DNA from: Saltatorellus ferox
GTDB lineage: Bacteria > Planctomycetota > UBA1135 > GCA-002686595
DNA: 64,000 nt
Assembly (NCBI GenBank): GCA_007751475.1
Contig: CP036434.1
Coordinates: forward strand, 6,205,524 to 6,269,523
Reading direction: 5' to 3'
Shown: in pieces, positions 24,813 through 33,425 of the stretch
How the letters are laid out: each line of letters opens with the position of its first letter
How positions within the stretch are numbered: position 1 is the stretch's first letter
Translations under genes and position numbers: made by a program
Notes under the pieces: model-generated
What the model saw: the letters and a program-made list of their open reading frames with translations, nothing else
Told to the model about the DNA's origin: nothing
Databases searched by the model: none

Positions 24813-26176
24813 TTCTTGCCTTTGTCGCCGCCGTCATCCTTGGCCTTGCCACCGGCCTTCGAGCCGCCATCCATCGTGGGCGGGCCCGTCCGGATGCTCG
24901 GCGGGAAAGCGTTGAGCTGGCGCCACACTTCATAGCCGCTGCTGACCGTCTCCAGCTGGATCCAGCCGGAAGCGCGCACGCCCTGGCGCAGGTACTGTTC
25001 CTCGGGCCAAGCGGGTTCGGTGGGATCGGGAACCACGAGCACGCGAACGCGCCCGTCTGACGCTGCCTGCGCATCGACCTGGGCCACGACGCCTCCGAAG
25101 GTTCCCACGGCCACGGACGGCCAACCCGCGAACTGCACCGCAGGCCAGCCCTCGAACTGCAGGCGCGACTGACGGCCAACCTGGACGAGCGGGGCGTCCA
25201 CACCACGCATCCAGAGCTCGACGGCGAGCCGCTCCGTGTCGGGCACGATCTCCATCAGCGGCTCGCCGCGGGAGATGAGGTCCGAAGAGTTGGCTCCTGC
25301 CGCGCGGAGAATCGTTCCATCCCTCGGAGCCAGAATGACTCGAGTGGCCTGACGAGCGACGTCGCTCTGGATCTCGGTCAGCGCTTTCTTTGCGTCCTGG
25401 AGCTTCTGCTGGGCCTCCTGTTCCTTGCCCGTGACCTCGTCGATCTTGGCCTGCTCGCTGGCGTTGATCTTGTCGCGCGAGGCGCGCTTGGAGTCGCGCT
25501 CGCTGCGCGCCTGGGCCACCGCCGCGCGAGCCGCCGCGACCTTGGCTCGCTGCTCACCGAAGTCCGCCTCTGCCTTCTGCTGCTTCTGGACGGAGGCCTG
25601 GCCCTGGGCGAGAAGCCTCGACTGACGCCCGAAGTCTTCCTGGAGGAACTCGAGCTTCTTCTCCTCCGCTTCCAGCTTGCTCTCCGCCTCGCTCACCTTC
25701 TCTATGGCCTGCGAGATGTCGGCGTCCGCGCCCACGAGAGCGGCCGTCCGGCTGCTCTCCAGCGATAGCAGCTGTGCATCGAGGGACTCGAGGACCGTGT
25801 GCGCAAACTCGACCTTGTCCCGGGCGAAGCCCTCTTGAAGATCGAGGCGCGCGGCGAAGTCCTTGTCGAGGTCCTCCATCACGGCGAGCTCATCTCCCTT
25901 CTGCACCCGCGATCCCTCGCGAACGTTGAGCTTCGTCAGCCGGCCACTCACCGGAGCGGGGATGACCTGGATTCGATCGAGTGGATTGAGCGCTGTGACC
26001 CGACCGACCCCCGGCACGTTCTGCTGCCAGGGAACGAAGATCAGCAGAACCGGAAGGATCACCAGGAATGAGCCCAGGGCGATCGCGAGCTTGCGTCCAG
26101 CGCGCGACCGACCGATCAGATGCTGAACGGGCAGCTCGAGAGACGGCGCGGATGTGGAAGAACCGTTGGAGCTCAT
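24809..26176 (-). CDS. HlyD-type periplasmic adaptor (membrane fusion protein)
   Basis: 455 residues: cytoplasmic N-terminus, one membrane helix (about 30-50, IALGSFLVILPVLLIFVPW), a lipoyl half-motif (PAPVSGRLTKLNVREGSRV), a long coiled coil rich in Glu, Ala, Gln and Lys (about 110-285), the second half (VILAPRDGTILRAAGAN) and a beta-barrel. The C-terminal 30 residues are low-complexity Gly/Lys/Asp. It links the ABC protein, whose stop is 3 bp upstream, with TolC downstream. Confidence 0.88.
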   Translation of the reverse strand: MSSNGSSTSAPSLELPVQHLIGRSRAGRKLAIALGSFLVILPVLLIFVPWQQNVPGVGRVTALNPLDRIQVIPAPVSGRLTKLNVREGSRVQKGDELAVMEDLDKDFAARLDLQEGFARDKVEFAHTVLESLDAQLLSLESSRTAALVGADADISQAIEKVSEAESKLEAEEKKLEFLQEDFGRQSRLLAQGQASVQKQQKAEADFGEQRAKVAAARAAVAQARSERDSKRASRDKINASEQAKIDEVTGKEQEAQQKLQDAKKALTEIQSDVARQATRVILAPRDGTILRAAGANSSDLISRGEPLMEIVPDTERLAVELWMRGVDAPLVQVGRQSRLQFEGWPAVQFAGWPSVAVGTFGGVVAQVDAQAASDGRVRVLVVPDPTEPAWPEEQYLRQGVRASGWIQLETVSSGYEVWRQLNAFPPSIRTGPPTMDGGSKAGGKAKDDGGDKGKK

Positions 26177-26179
26177 GGA

Positions 26180-28375
26180 TCAGTCGTTCCCCTCGATGGA
26201 CTCGGTGGAGTGGCCTGCGGGAACAGAGATGTCGAGATCGATGACCCGATCATGCCCATCGAAGGGCGAGGAGTCACTCGTCAGAACCAGCACCGTGCGG
26301 CCATCGTTCCTCAGGAGAACGTTCTGGATGGCCTCGTGGAACTTGGAGTCCGCGCCGTGCCCGGAAGCGTCGATCACGAGCACGGCGGGATCACCGGCGA
26401 GCGCGCGGGCGAGCATCAGGCGCTGGAGGTCATCATCGGAGAGCCCGCGCGCGTCCGGATAGATCACGGCGTCGAGCCCGTTCTCGAAGTCGGCGAAGAC
26501 CCCGCGGAGGCCCACGAGGTCGAGCGCCTTCCGGATGTCGTCGTTGAGCACGAAGGGCCGGCCGAGGCGAACGTTCTCACGTACGCTTCCCTGAACCCAC
26601 TCGACCTTGGAGACCACGGCGATCTCACGTCGGATGAACTCCGGCGCCAGATCGCGGAGGTCGCGGCCATCGAGTCGAATCACGCCGCTCGACGGCTGAC
26701 GTAGGCGCCAGACGAGGTCGACCATCGCGAGCCGTGCGGCGCCGTCGAGGCCGCGGACGAGCACGCGCTCGCCCCGCTCGATCCGGAAGTCGGCCAGGGG
26801 GATGCTCGTGAGCCCGGCGGGTGCGTCGAAGCGAACGCCTTTGAGGTCGAGCCGAGCACCCGAACTGCGTCCCGATGCGTCCGTCACGGAGTGAACGTGG
26901 TGCTCGCCCTGGCTGGACTCAATCGGTAGATCGAGCAGGTAGCCGACCTTGGCCACGGCCGCCATGAGGTCGTACCAGGTCTCCATCAGCTTGCCCATCT
27001 TGGCGACGCCCGCGAGGACGGCCGAAAGGATGAGCTCGGCGGCGACCAGCTGGCCGAGCGTGAGGCTGCCCTGGATCACCAGCAGGCCCCCGATCGAGAG
27101 CAGCGCGGTGCTGGCCACCGCGAGCAGCACAAGCGCGCCGACGACCTGGGTGAAGAGCGTCCGGAAGTGCGCCTGGCGCTTGGCGACCCAGGCGCGTGAG
27201 ACCGCGTCCGCGCGCTCGTAGATCCACGACTCCGCACCTGCGGCGCGGAACGTCAGCGGGTTGCGGGAGATCTCCTCCAGCCACGCGACGACCTCGTACT
27301 TGGCGGTGCTCTCCTTCACGGCGGAGTACTCACCGCGGCGTCGGGGGCCGAACACCAGCGCCGCGATCACGATCAGAAGGACGACGTCGAAGGCCAGGAG
27401 AAAAGGGTGATAGAAGGCCAGGACGGTCAGTCCGACGACGACCGTCAAGAGGACGCTCAGGCCCTCGATCAGGAGCTTCGCTGCCGACTTCTGGATGGTG
27501 AAGACATCGAAGAAGCGGTTGACCCGCTCCGGGCCATAGCCGTCGTCGTAGGCCGCTGTTTCGACGCGCGGCAGGCGGGCGGCGATGTCACCGACGGCCC
27601 GGACGAGAAGGCGCCGCTGGAGAAGCTCGACGACCCAGGTCTGAACGGCGATGAGGGCCGCCGCGAAGGCGAGCGCGAAGGCCAGGAAAATCGCGACGGC
27701 GATGAGGGGCTGGAACGTGCCCCCGATGGCCACGGAGTTGACGATGGCCTGAACCGCGACCGGAGTCGCGAGCGTCAGGATGCCGATCATGATCGCAAAG
27801 ACCAGAACGACGTAGAGATCGCCGCGCTCCGGGGACAGCAGCCGACCGAGGCGCTGGAAGTTCGTCAGCGTCTTGTCGGGGTACGACTGGGACGCAGCCG
27901 CTTCGTTGGGCGTCGCCGGGTCGGCCACGAGCCAGTGGATGGCGGTTTCGGGGTCGGCCCCGAGGAGCTCCAGGATCTCGTCGTCCCCCACGGAGGTGAG
28001 GCTGTTCTCCGAGGACTCCTCGAAGACCGTGGCGTCGACGCGCTTGCCGCGGCCGGGAGCGAGGAGGAACCAGCGCCCCCCCTGCTCGTCAATGGCAACG
28101 AGGGGCTGGCCCGCACGGACGACCTGCAGGGCCTCCCCCACGGAAGCGGTCGCCGTCCGGGTGCGAAGGCCAAAGTCGTGGCCCACGTGGGCGAGGAGCT
28201 CGAGGCGCTCCCGCACGGACTCCGCCGGACTCGCATTGGCGAGCGCGACCCGCTGGATGAGCAGCGCCGGATCGAACGGCTGGCCCACGGCTTCGAAAAG
28301 CCTTGTGAGCAACCGGGTCGGCATGGAAACGGTGCTGGGGCCTGGGGAGCCGGGCTCCGTGGAATCACTCGACAT
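26180..28375 (-). CDS. Type-I ABC exporter with a degenerate nucleotide-binding domain
   Basis: 731 residues: an N-terminal C39-like domain (about 20-130) lacking a catalytic Cys, six membrane helices (about 185-480), then an ABC ATPase fold. Every ATPase motif is altered: the Walker A loop reads RGLDGAAR (residues 541-548, no GK-S/T), the signature reads LSDDDLQR instead of LSGGQ-QR, the Walker B end reads VLVIDASG (catalytic Glu is Ala), and the switch His is replaced in VLTSDSS. Membrane helices look normal. With HlyD and TolC genes directly downstream it forms a type-I-secretion-like operon, but it probably cannot hydrolyse ATP alone. Confidence 0.85.
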   Translation of the reverse strand: MSSDSTEPGSPGPSTVSMPTRLLTRLFEAVGQPFDPALLIQRVALANASPAESVRERLELLAHVGHDFGLRTRTATASVGEALQVVRAGQPLVAIDEQGGRWFLLAPGRGKRVDATVFEESSENSLTSVGDDEILELLGADPETAIHWLVADPATPNEAAASQSYPDKTLTNFQRLGRLLSPERGDLYVVLVFAIMIGILTLATPVAVQAIVNSVAIGGTFQPLIAVAIFLAFALAFAAALIAVQTWVVELLQRRLLVRAVGDIAARLPRVETAAYDDGYGPERVNRFFDVFTIQKSAAKLLIEGLSVLLTVVVGLTVLAFYHPFLLAFDVVLLIVIAALVFGPRRRGEYSAVKESTAKYEVVAWLEEISRNPLTFRAAGAESWIYERADAVSRAWVAKRQAHFRTLFTQVVGALVLLAVASTALLSIGGLLVIQGSLTLGQLVAAELILSAVLAGVAKMGKLMETWYDLMAAVAKVGYLLDLPIESSQGEHHVHSVTDASGRSSGARLDLKGVRFDAPAGLTSIPLADFRIERGERVLVRGLDGAARLAMVDLVWRLRQPSSGVIRLDGRDLRDLAPEFIRREIAVVSKVEWVQGSVRENVRLGRPFVLNDDIRKALDLVGLRGVFADFENGLDAVIYPDARGLSDDDLQRLMLARALAGDPAVLVIDASGHGADSKFHEAIQNVLLRNDGRTVLVLTSDSSPFDGHDRVIDLDISVPAGHSTESIEGND

Positions 28376-28558
28376 GCTCGCGGGTGGGGTCGATTGGCGG
28401 TGAACGGAATCGAGACGGGCGGAAGTCTAGCGTTTACGCAGCTCGAAAGCGGTGCGCGGTCGCGACATGTAGCATCAGAGGGGCGCGATGGAAGACGCCA
28501 CCTGGCGCGACAGTCTGTCAAGCTCTCTCCCTTCCCTTCCCCATCCTTGGAGATCCAC
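28376..28558. promoter_or_regulatory. Divergent promoter region, exporter operon / beta-propeller
   Basis: 183 bp between two divergent start codons, which must hold promoters for both. A GGAG box lies 5 bases before the ATG at 28559. No clear -10/-35 pair or palindrome was found. Confidence 0.4.
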
Positions 28559-31360
28559 ATGTCCAGAGGCACTCTGCTCCCCATGGCCCTCACGGGTGTT
28601 CTTTCCGGCGCGCTCGGCACCCTCGGCGTTGCCGCCCAGACGAGCACCTCGCACTCCCGACCTGAAAGAGCTGCCGTCAGCGCCGAGGGCGACGTGCTGG
28701 CCCCGCAGGACAGGTGGTTCCCGGCGCCGCGACCCGCGACGACGCAGGGCCGGCCGATCCTCCAGCAGCTCACGGGCAACTCGAGCTTCGAGACGCTCAA
28801 CCAGAATCCCGAAGGCGACATGCCGCGCGACGTCGCCTTCACACCGGACGGCCAGCGGGTCGTCGTGGTGAACCGGGACACGGACACGGTGACGGTCTTC
28901 GACTTCGCGACCCGGGCGATCCTGGCCACGGTCCAGGTCGGCGACTTCCCGGTGGACGTCGAGGTCTCGCCGGACGGAACGCTGGCGGCGGTGCCGAACG
29001 TTCTCGGCGACACGGTCAGCTTCATCGACCTCGCGACCTATGGCGTCGTGGCGACGGTCCCCGTGACGACCGTGACGGGTGACGGTCAGCCCTTCAAGGT
29101 CCAGTGGGACAGCGCTTCGACGTTCTGCCTCGTGGCCGTCATCGACGGAGCCACGACCTCGCGCTTCTCGATCATCTCGAGGGCCACGCTCACCGAAACC
29201 GCGTCGATCCCCACCTCGCCCCAGGGTGCGGTCGGCGGCTTCGCGACGCCGGAAGCCGGGATCTTCGGCAATCTCTTCTCCGACTTCGAAATGAGCGCGG
29301 ACGGATCCTTCGTCCTCGTGCCCGACCGGGCCGGGGACGCGCTCAACTCCTACGCCCTGCCGAGCGGCGCTCTCCTCGCGAGCGTGCCCGTCGGCGACCT
29401 CCCCGCCCACGTCGATCTTTCCGATGATGGAACGGCCGCCGTGGTCGGCCTTGCGGGAACGATCGACGCCGTGGTTTCCCTCAGCGTGAGCGGCGGCGTG
29501 CCGACGGTCCTCACCACCACGCCGACGAACCTGAGCGCGTTCGACCCCCTGGTGCGTATCACGCCGGACAAGACCCAGGCGATCGTCGCGGTGCAGAACG
29601 CCGTCGAGTTCATCGACCTCGCGGCGGCCACCGTGGTCGCAACGGTCAGCACCGGCACGGTCGGCGACATCGAGTTCACCTTCGACGACCAGTTCGCGGT
29701 CGTGACGAACTTCAACACGCGGGTCATCCGGCTCTCGACGCGGAGCCAGGTCGCTTCCCTGAACATCGCCGCGACGTACGACGCAGCCGTCAGCCCGGTC
29801 TCCCATCGGCTGGTGGGCCTGAACAACCGCTTCGGGGAGGACCTCCACTACTTCACGACGAACGGTTCGTCCAGCCAGGCCCTTGGCCGCACGCTTTCCG
29901 GCGAGGAGCCCGAGGTCGACGCGCCCCGCCGCGTGACGATCACGCCCGACGGCCGTCGAGCGCTCGTGGCCGCCAACACGTCGCGGAGCATGGCGGAATT
30001 CGACCTCGATACGCGTACGGTGTCGAACGTCTACGGGGCGGGCGATCGGGTATGGGAGATCGCCACCGACGCGGCGGGCACGGTTGCGGTCGTGACGAGC
30101 ACGGGCAGCGACCGCGTCGACGTGATCGACCTCGTGAGCGGCCAGACGGCGGCGACGCTCAGCGTCAGCCAGCGCCCCACCGAGGTCAAGGTTTCCGCGG
30201 ACGGCACGCGCGCCTACGTCACCACCGTCGCGGGCACGGACCGGATCCACATGATCGATCTCGCCGGAGCCGCGAGCGCGGTGACCGGCACCGTGATCGC
30301 GGGTCAGCTCGGAACGATCGGCTACGTGGGCGGCCAGTCGAGCGGCATCGCGCTCTCCCCGGACGGCAACACCCTGGCCGTGTGCGTCTCCTTCGACGAT
30401 GAGCTGCTGCTCGTCGACACCGTGGCAGAGAGCGTGATCACGCGCGTGCCGGTGGGAGACTTCCCGATTCGCTGCGCCTGGTCGCCGGATGGATCGCAGG
30501 TCTTCGTGACCAACACCTTCGGAGACTCCGTGAGCCGTATTGCGTTCAACGGCGCGGCCTCGGCCGTCACGGGAACGCTCGGCGGCCAGGACGGCGCCTT
30601 CGAGATCGAGGTCGACGATGCGGGCGCGTTCGTCTACGTGACGAACAACACGTCGGCTGCCAGGGAGCTCCTTGTGATCGACGCGGCGACGTGGACGGAG
30701 GCGACGAGCCTGCCCCTCCCGGACGCACCGACGTTCATGGACCGGGCCGGTTCGGCGCTCTTCGTGACGGCGGGGAACGATGTCCACCGCGTCATCGCCG
30801 CGGGCGGCTCGAGCGCGATCGCGGACGCGGTGGAGATCACGGGGACGCCGACGCACCTCGCCTTCAGCGCCAGCCGCGGCCTCGTGGTGACGCCCCAGCC
30901 GGGCGCGAACGACGGCCTGGACCTCACCGCGTTCGGCGGAGTGCCCACCAACGAGTGCGGCCCGGCCATCCCGAATTCGACGGGCGCTTCCGCGACGATC
31001 GAACTCCGCGGCACCTACCTGGCAGGCGGCCTACCGCTGACCCTGCGAGCGTCGAACCTGCCGCTCCTCTCCTTCGGCTACTTCCTGCACTCGAACACGC
31101 CGGGCTTCACGGCGAACCCGGCGGGGAGCCAGGGCAACCTGTGCCTCGCGGGGACGATCGGCCGCTTCAACACCCTGGCCATGAACTCAGGCCTCGCCGG
31201 TGTGATCCAGATCGACGTCAACACGCAGAACCTGCCCAGCGTGCCGACGTCGGTAGCGATCCAGCCGGGCGATTCCTGGTCGTTCCAGCTGTGGTACCGG
31301 GACGCAAACCCGACCGTGACGTCGAACTTCACCGACCGGGTCACCGTGACGTTCGAGTAG
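28559..31360 (+). CDS. Secreted YVTN-type beta-propeller protein with planctomycete C-terminal domain
   Basis: 933 residues from the ATG at 28559 (signal peptide, GGAG upstream); the open frame continues far upstream antisense to the ABC gene but is not coding there. Many blades share the pattern PRDVAFTPDGQRVVVVNRDT, VEVSPDGTLAAVPN and PVGDFPIRCAWSPDGSQVFV, giving two or more propellers. The last 135 residues (from about 800) form a separate domain with NLCLAGTIGR and SWSFQLWYRD, also found at the end of the protein at 60040. Probably exported and involved in binding or display. A 20-bp-arm hairpin follows the stop directly. Confidence 0.8.
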   Translation: MSRGTLLPMALTGVLSGALGTLGVAAQTSTSHSRPERAAVSAEGDVLAPQDRWFPAPRPATTQGRPILQQLTGNSSFETLNQNPEGDMPRDVAFTPDGQRVVVVNRDTDTVTVFDFATRAILATVQVGDFPVDVEVSPDGTLAAVPNVLGDTVSFIDLATYGVVATVPVTTVTGDGQPFKVQWDSASTFCLVAVIDGATTSRFSIISRATLTETASIPTSPQGAVGGFATPEAGIFGNLFSDFEMSADGSFVLVPDRAGDALNSYALPSGALLASVPVGDLPAHVDLSDDGTAAVVGLAGTIDAVVSLSVSGGVPTVLTTTPTNLSAFDPLVRITPDKTQAIVAVQNAVEFIDLAAATVVATVSTGTVGDIEFTFDDQFAVVTNFNTRVIRLSTRSQVASLNIAATYDAAVSPVSHRLVGLNNRFGEDLHYFTTNGSSSQALGRTLSGEEPEVDAPRRVTITPDGRRALVAANTSRSMAEFDLDTRTVSNVYGAGDRVWEIATDAAGTVAVVTSTGSDRVDVIDLVSGQTAATLSVSQRPTEVKVSADGTRAYVTTVAGTDRIHMIDLAGAASAVTGTVIAGQLGTIGYVGGQSSGIALSPDGNTLAVCVSFDDELLLVDTVAESVITRVPVGDFPIRCAWSPDGSQVFVTNTFGDSVSRIAFNGAASAVTGTLGGQDGAFEIEVDDAGAFVYVTNNTSAARELLVIDAATWTEATSLPLPDAPTFMDRAGSALFVTAGNDVHRVIAAGGSSAIADAVEITGTPTHLAFSASRGLVVTPQPGANDGLDLTAFGGVPTNECGPAIPNSTGASATIELRGTYLAGGLPLTLRASNLPLLSFGYFLHSNTPGFTANPAGSQGNLCLAGTIGRFNTLAMNSGLAGVIQIDVNTQNLPSVPTSVAIQPGDSWSFQLWYRDANPTVTSNFTDRVTVTFE

Positions 31361-31419
31361 GTCGAGTCGTTATTCGGCGGATTTGTACCTGGTACCGTAC
31401 CGCCGAATAACGCCTCGAC
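31361..31419 (+). terminator. Long hairpin with ACCTGGT core, bidirectional terminator candidate
   Basis: 20-bp arms (31361-31380, 31400-31419; one mismatch) begin directly after a stop codon and enclose GTACCTGGTAC, itself an odd palindrome centred at 31390. It lies between convergent genes, 3 bp from the end of the opposite gene, so it can serve both. The core word is the same as in the palindrome array at 40810-40920. Confidence 0.7.
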
Positions 31420-31422
31420 CGA

Positions 31423-32541
31423 TCAGCCCTGCGCTGTCGCCCCTTCGGCGTGGGCCGGGAAGTCGGTGTATCCGGCCCCATCCTCTCCGCCGCCGTACCA
31501 CGCACTCATGTCGGAATCGGCCAGCTCCCAGCCGTTCCGATAGCGCTCCACCAGATCGGGGTTCGCAATGTACGGCCGCCCGATGGCGATCAGGTCGGCG
31601 TCGCCGCTGGCCACCGCCTTCTCCGCCGACTCGGCGTCGTAGCCGCAGTTGCCCATCAGCGGCCCGTCGAAGACCTTGCGCGTTTCGGCGAGCGTCACCG
31701 GCTCCCCCAGCTTGTGGAAGCCAAAGGCCAGCCCGTCCATGACGTGCAGGTACGCGAGCCCGAAACCATTCAGCTCGCCCGCCGCGTACAGAAACGTCTC
31801 CCGGAAGTCCGGCGACCCCATGTCGTTGAACACGCCGTTCGGGGAGAGCCGCACGGCCACCTTCTCCGCCCCGATCTTCCCGCTGATCGCGGTCACGATC
31901 TCGCGCAGGAGCCGGAACCGATTCTCGACGCTCCCGCCGTACTCGTCGTCTCGCAGGTTGGTCTTCGACTGCAGGAACGTGTCCAAGAGGTACCCGTTGG
32001 CGCTGTGCACTTCGACGCCGTCGAACCCGGCCCGCACCGCGCGCTCGGCCGCCTGAACGTAGTCCGCCACGATGCCGGGAAGCTCCTTCACTTCGAGGGC
32101 GCGCGGAACCTCATGGGCCTGCTTTCCTTCCGGTGTGTGCACGCCCTCCCCTTCGATCTTCACCGCCGAGGGAGCCACGATCGCTTTCCCGCCGTGAAAG
32201 CTGGAGTGAGACGCGCGCCCGGTGTGCCAGAGCTGCAGGAAGATCTTCCCACCGGCCCCGTGGACCTTTTCCACGACCTTCTTCCACCCCGCCTCCTGGG
32301 CACCTGTATAGATGCCGGGAGCGTCGACCCAGCCATTCCCTTGCTCGGAAACCGAAGTGGCCTCGGTAATCACGAGCCCGGCCCCGGCGCGCTGAGCGTA
32401 GTACTCGCCCACCTTCTCCCCGGGCACCCGCCCCTCCCCGGCGCGTCCGCGGGTCATGGGCGCCATGGCGACGCGGTTGGAGAGCGGGAGGCCACGCAGG
32501 GAGAAGCCTTCGAGGAGGCGCTTTGGAACGAATGGAGACAT
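31423..32541 (-). CDS. Old Yellow Enzyme family flavin oxidoreductase (NemA-like)
   Basis: 372 residues from the ATG at 32541 (MSPFVPKRLL). FMN-binding TIM barrel with NRVAMAPMTRGRAG, the substrate-binding HSANGYLLDTFLQ, and YGGSVENRFRLLREIV. It reduces activated C=C bonds of electrophiles with NAD(P)H in the cytosol. The divergent TetR gene 144 bp away and the operator-like repeats between them match the NemR/NemA-type arrangement in which reactive electrophiles induce the reductase. Confidence 0.9.
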   Translation of the reverse strand: MSPFVPKRLLEGFSLRGLPLSNRVAMAPMTRGRAGEGRVPGEKVGEYYAQRAGAGLVITEATSVSEQGNGWVDAPGIYTGAQEAGWKKVVEKVHGAGGKIFLQLWHTGRASHSSFHGGKAIVAPSAVKIEGEGVHTPEGKQAHEVPRALEVKELPGIVADYVQAAERAVRAGFDGVEVHSANGYLLDTFLQSKTNLRDDEYGGSVENRFRLLREIVTAISGKIGAEKVAVRLSPNGVFNDMGSPDFRETFLYAAGELNGFGLAYLHVMDGLAFGFHKLGEPVTLAETRKVFDGPLMGNCGYDAESAEKAVASGDADLIAIGRPYIANPDLVERYRNGWELADSDMSAWYGGGEDGAGYTDFPAHAEGATAQG

Positions 32542-32590
32542 GTCGATTAAAGGGGTAGGAGATTCCGGGACAACCGCCCCGCTCTGTTTC

Positions 32591-32626
32591 AGAACGCACG
32601 TTCTAGATCGACCATTCCAGAACGCA
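32591..32626. promoter_or_regulatory. Probable TetR operator (three AGAACG half-sites)
   Basis: AGAACG-CA-CGTTCT (32591-32604) is a perfect inverted repeat. A third half-site, CCAGAACGC, lies at 32618-32625 and pairs with the GTTCTAGA part of the first. It sits midway between the OYE and TetR starts, where autoregulatory operators of this family lie. Binding by the neighbouring regulator is inference. Confidence 0.55.
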
Positions 32627-32685
32627 ATGCTCCATCTTCGAAAATCTGTCCCATAGACTGCGTGGGCGCCCCGCGCCCCCTTCCC

Positions 32686-33273
32686 ATGGCCAGACCCAGA
32701 ACCTTCAACGAGTCCGAAGTGCTCGAGCGCGCCGTCGCTCTCTTCCGCTCGAGGGGTTTCGAGCGCGCGAGCATGCCGGAGCTCACTGCCCACCTCGGCA
32801 TCTGCCGCCAGAGCCTCTACAACGCCTTCGGGGACAAGCGCGGCCTCTACCTGGCGGCCCTCGACCGCTACGGAGCGCGAGAGATCGACACCAAGCTCTC
32901 CCAGCTCTCCACCGCCCCCTCCCCTCTCCAGGGGGTCCAAACCCTGGTCGCCTCCTGGGCCGACTACGGCGCCCAGTGCCCCTCGGAAGGCTGCCTCACG
33001 ATCACCGCCATCGTCGACTCCACGGACGACGAGGAGGCGCGCCAGATCGTCGAAGGCCACGTCGACCGGCTCGAAAAAGGCATCCGCACCGCCCTGAAAA
33101 AGGCGCAGTCCGCGGGCGAACTCACCCCCACCGCCCAACCGACCCGCCTGGCCCGCTCCCTGGTCACGACCTGCTACGGCGTGGGAGTGCTCGCCAAGCT
33201 GCCCGGCAGCACCCAGCGAGTGAAGGCCGCGGTAGCCGAAGCCCTGGACCGCCTGAACTCGTTCCAGCCGTAG
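32686..33273 (+). CDS. TetR/AcrR-family repressor, NemR-like
   Basis: 195 residues from the ATG at 32686 (MARPRTFNESEVLERAVALF), preferred over a GTG at 32662 because it matches family N-termini. The helix-turn-helix is SMPELTAHLGICRQSLYNAF. The ligand domain has three Cys (CRQSL, AQCPSEGC, TTCYG), a feature of redox/electrophile-sensing relatives. Divergent from the OYE gene it probably controls. A tRNA gene lies 52 bp downstream. Confidence 0.85.
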   Translation: MARPRTFNESEVLERAVALFRSRGFERASMPELTAHLGICRQSLYNAFGDKRGLYLAALDRYGAREIDTKLSQLSTAPSPLQGVQTLVASWADYGAQCPSEGCLTITAIVDSTDDEEARQIVEGHVDRLEKGIRTALKKAQSAGELTPTAQPTRLARSLVTTCYGVGVLAKLPGSTQRVKAAVAEALDRLNSFQP

Positions 33274-33325
33274 CGCCCCTTGAAGCTGGCAAGCGAGCGG
33301 ATCCCCCGTTACCTTCCCTGCCAGC

Positions 33326-33402
33326 GCGCCCGTAGCTCAGCTGGATAGAGCACCGCTTTCCTAAAGCGGGGGTCGTGGGTTCGAATCCCGCCGGGCGTAC
33401 CA
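33326..33402 (+). tRNA. tRNA-Arg (CCU)
   Basis: Cloverleaf by eye: acceptor GCGCCCG pairs with CGGGCGT (one G-U at position 1), D arm GCTC..GAGC, anticodon stem CCGCT/AGCGG with loop TTCCTAA giving anticodon CCU, T arm GTGGG-TTCGAAT-CCCGC, and an encoded CCA end. It reads AGG codons. Confidence 0.95.
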
Positions 33403-33425
33403 CCCTTGACTGTCTTCGTGGGCCT

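Noticed and set aside
27407..28558. Upstream extension of the propeller reading frame
   Set aside because: It runs antisense through the N-terminal half of the ABC gene; the signal peptide and ribosome-binding site place the true start at 28559.
28475..30856. 793-codon minus-strand open frame
   Set aside because: Antisense to the beta-propeller gene; translation is Arg/His/Glu/Asp-rich noise.
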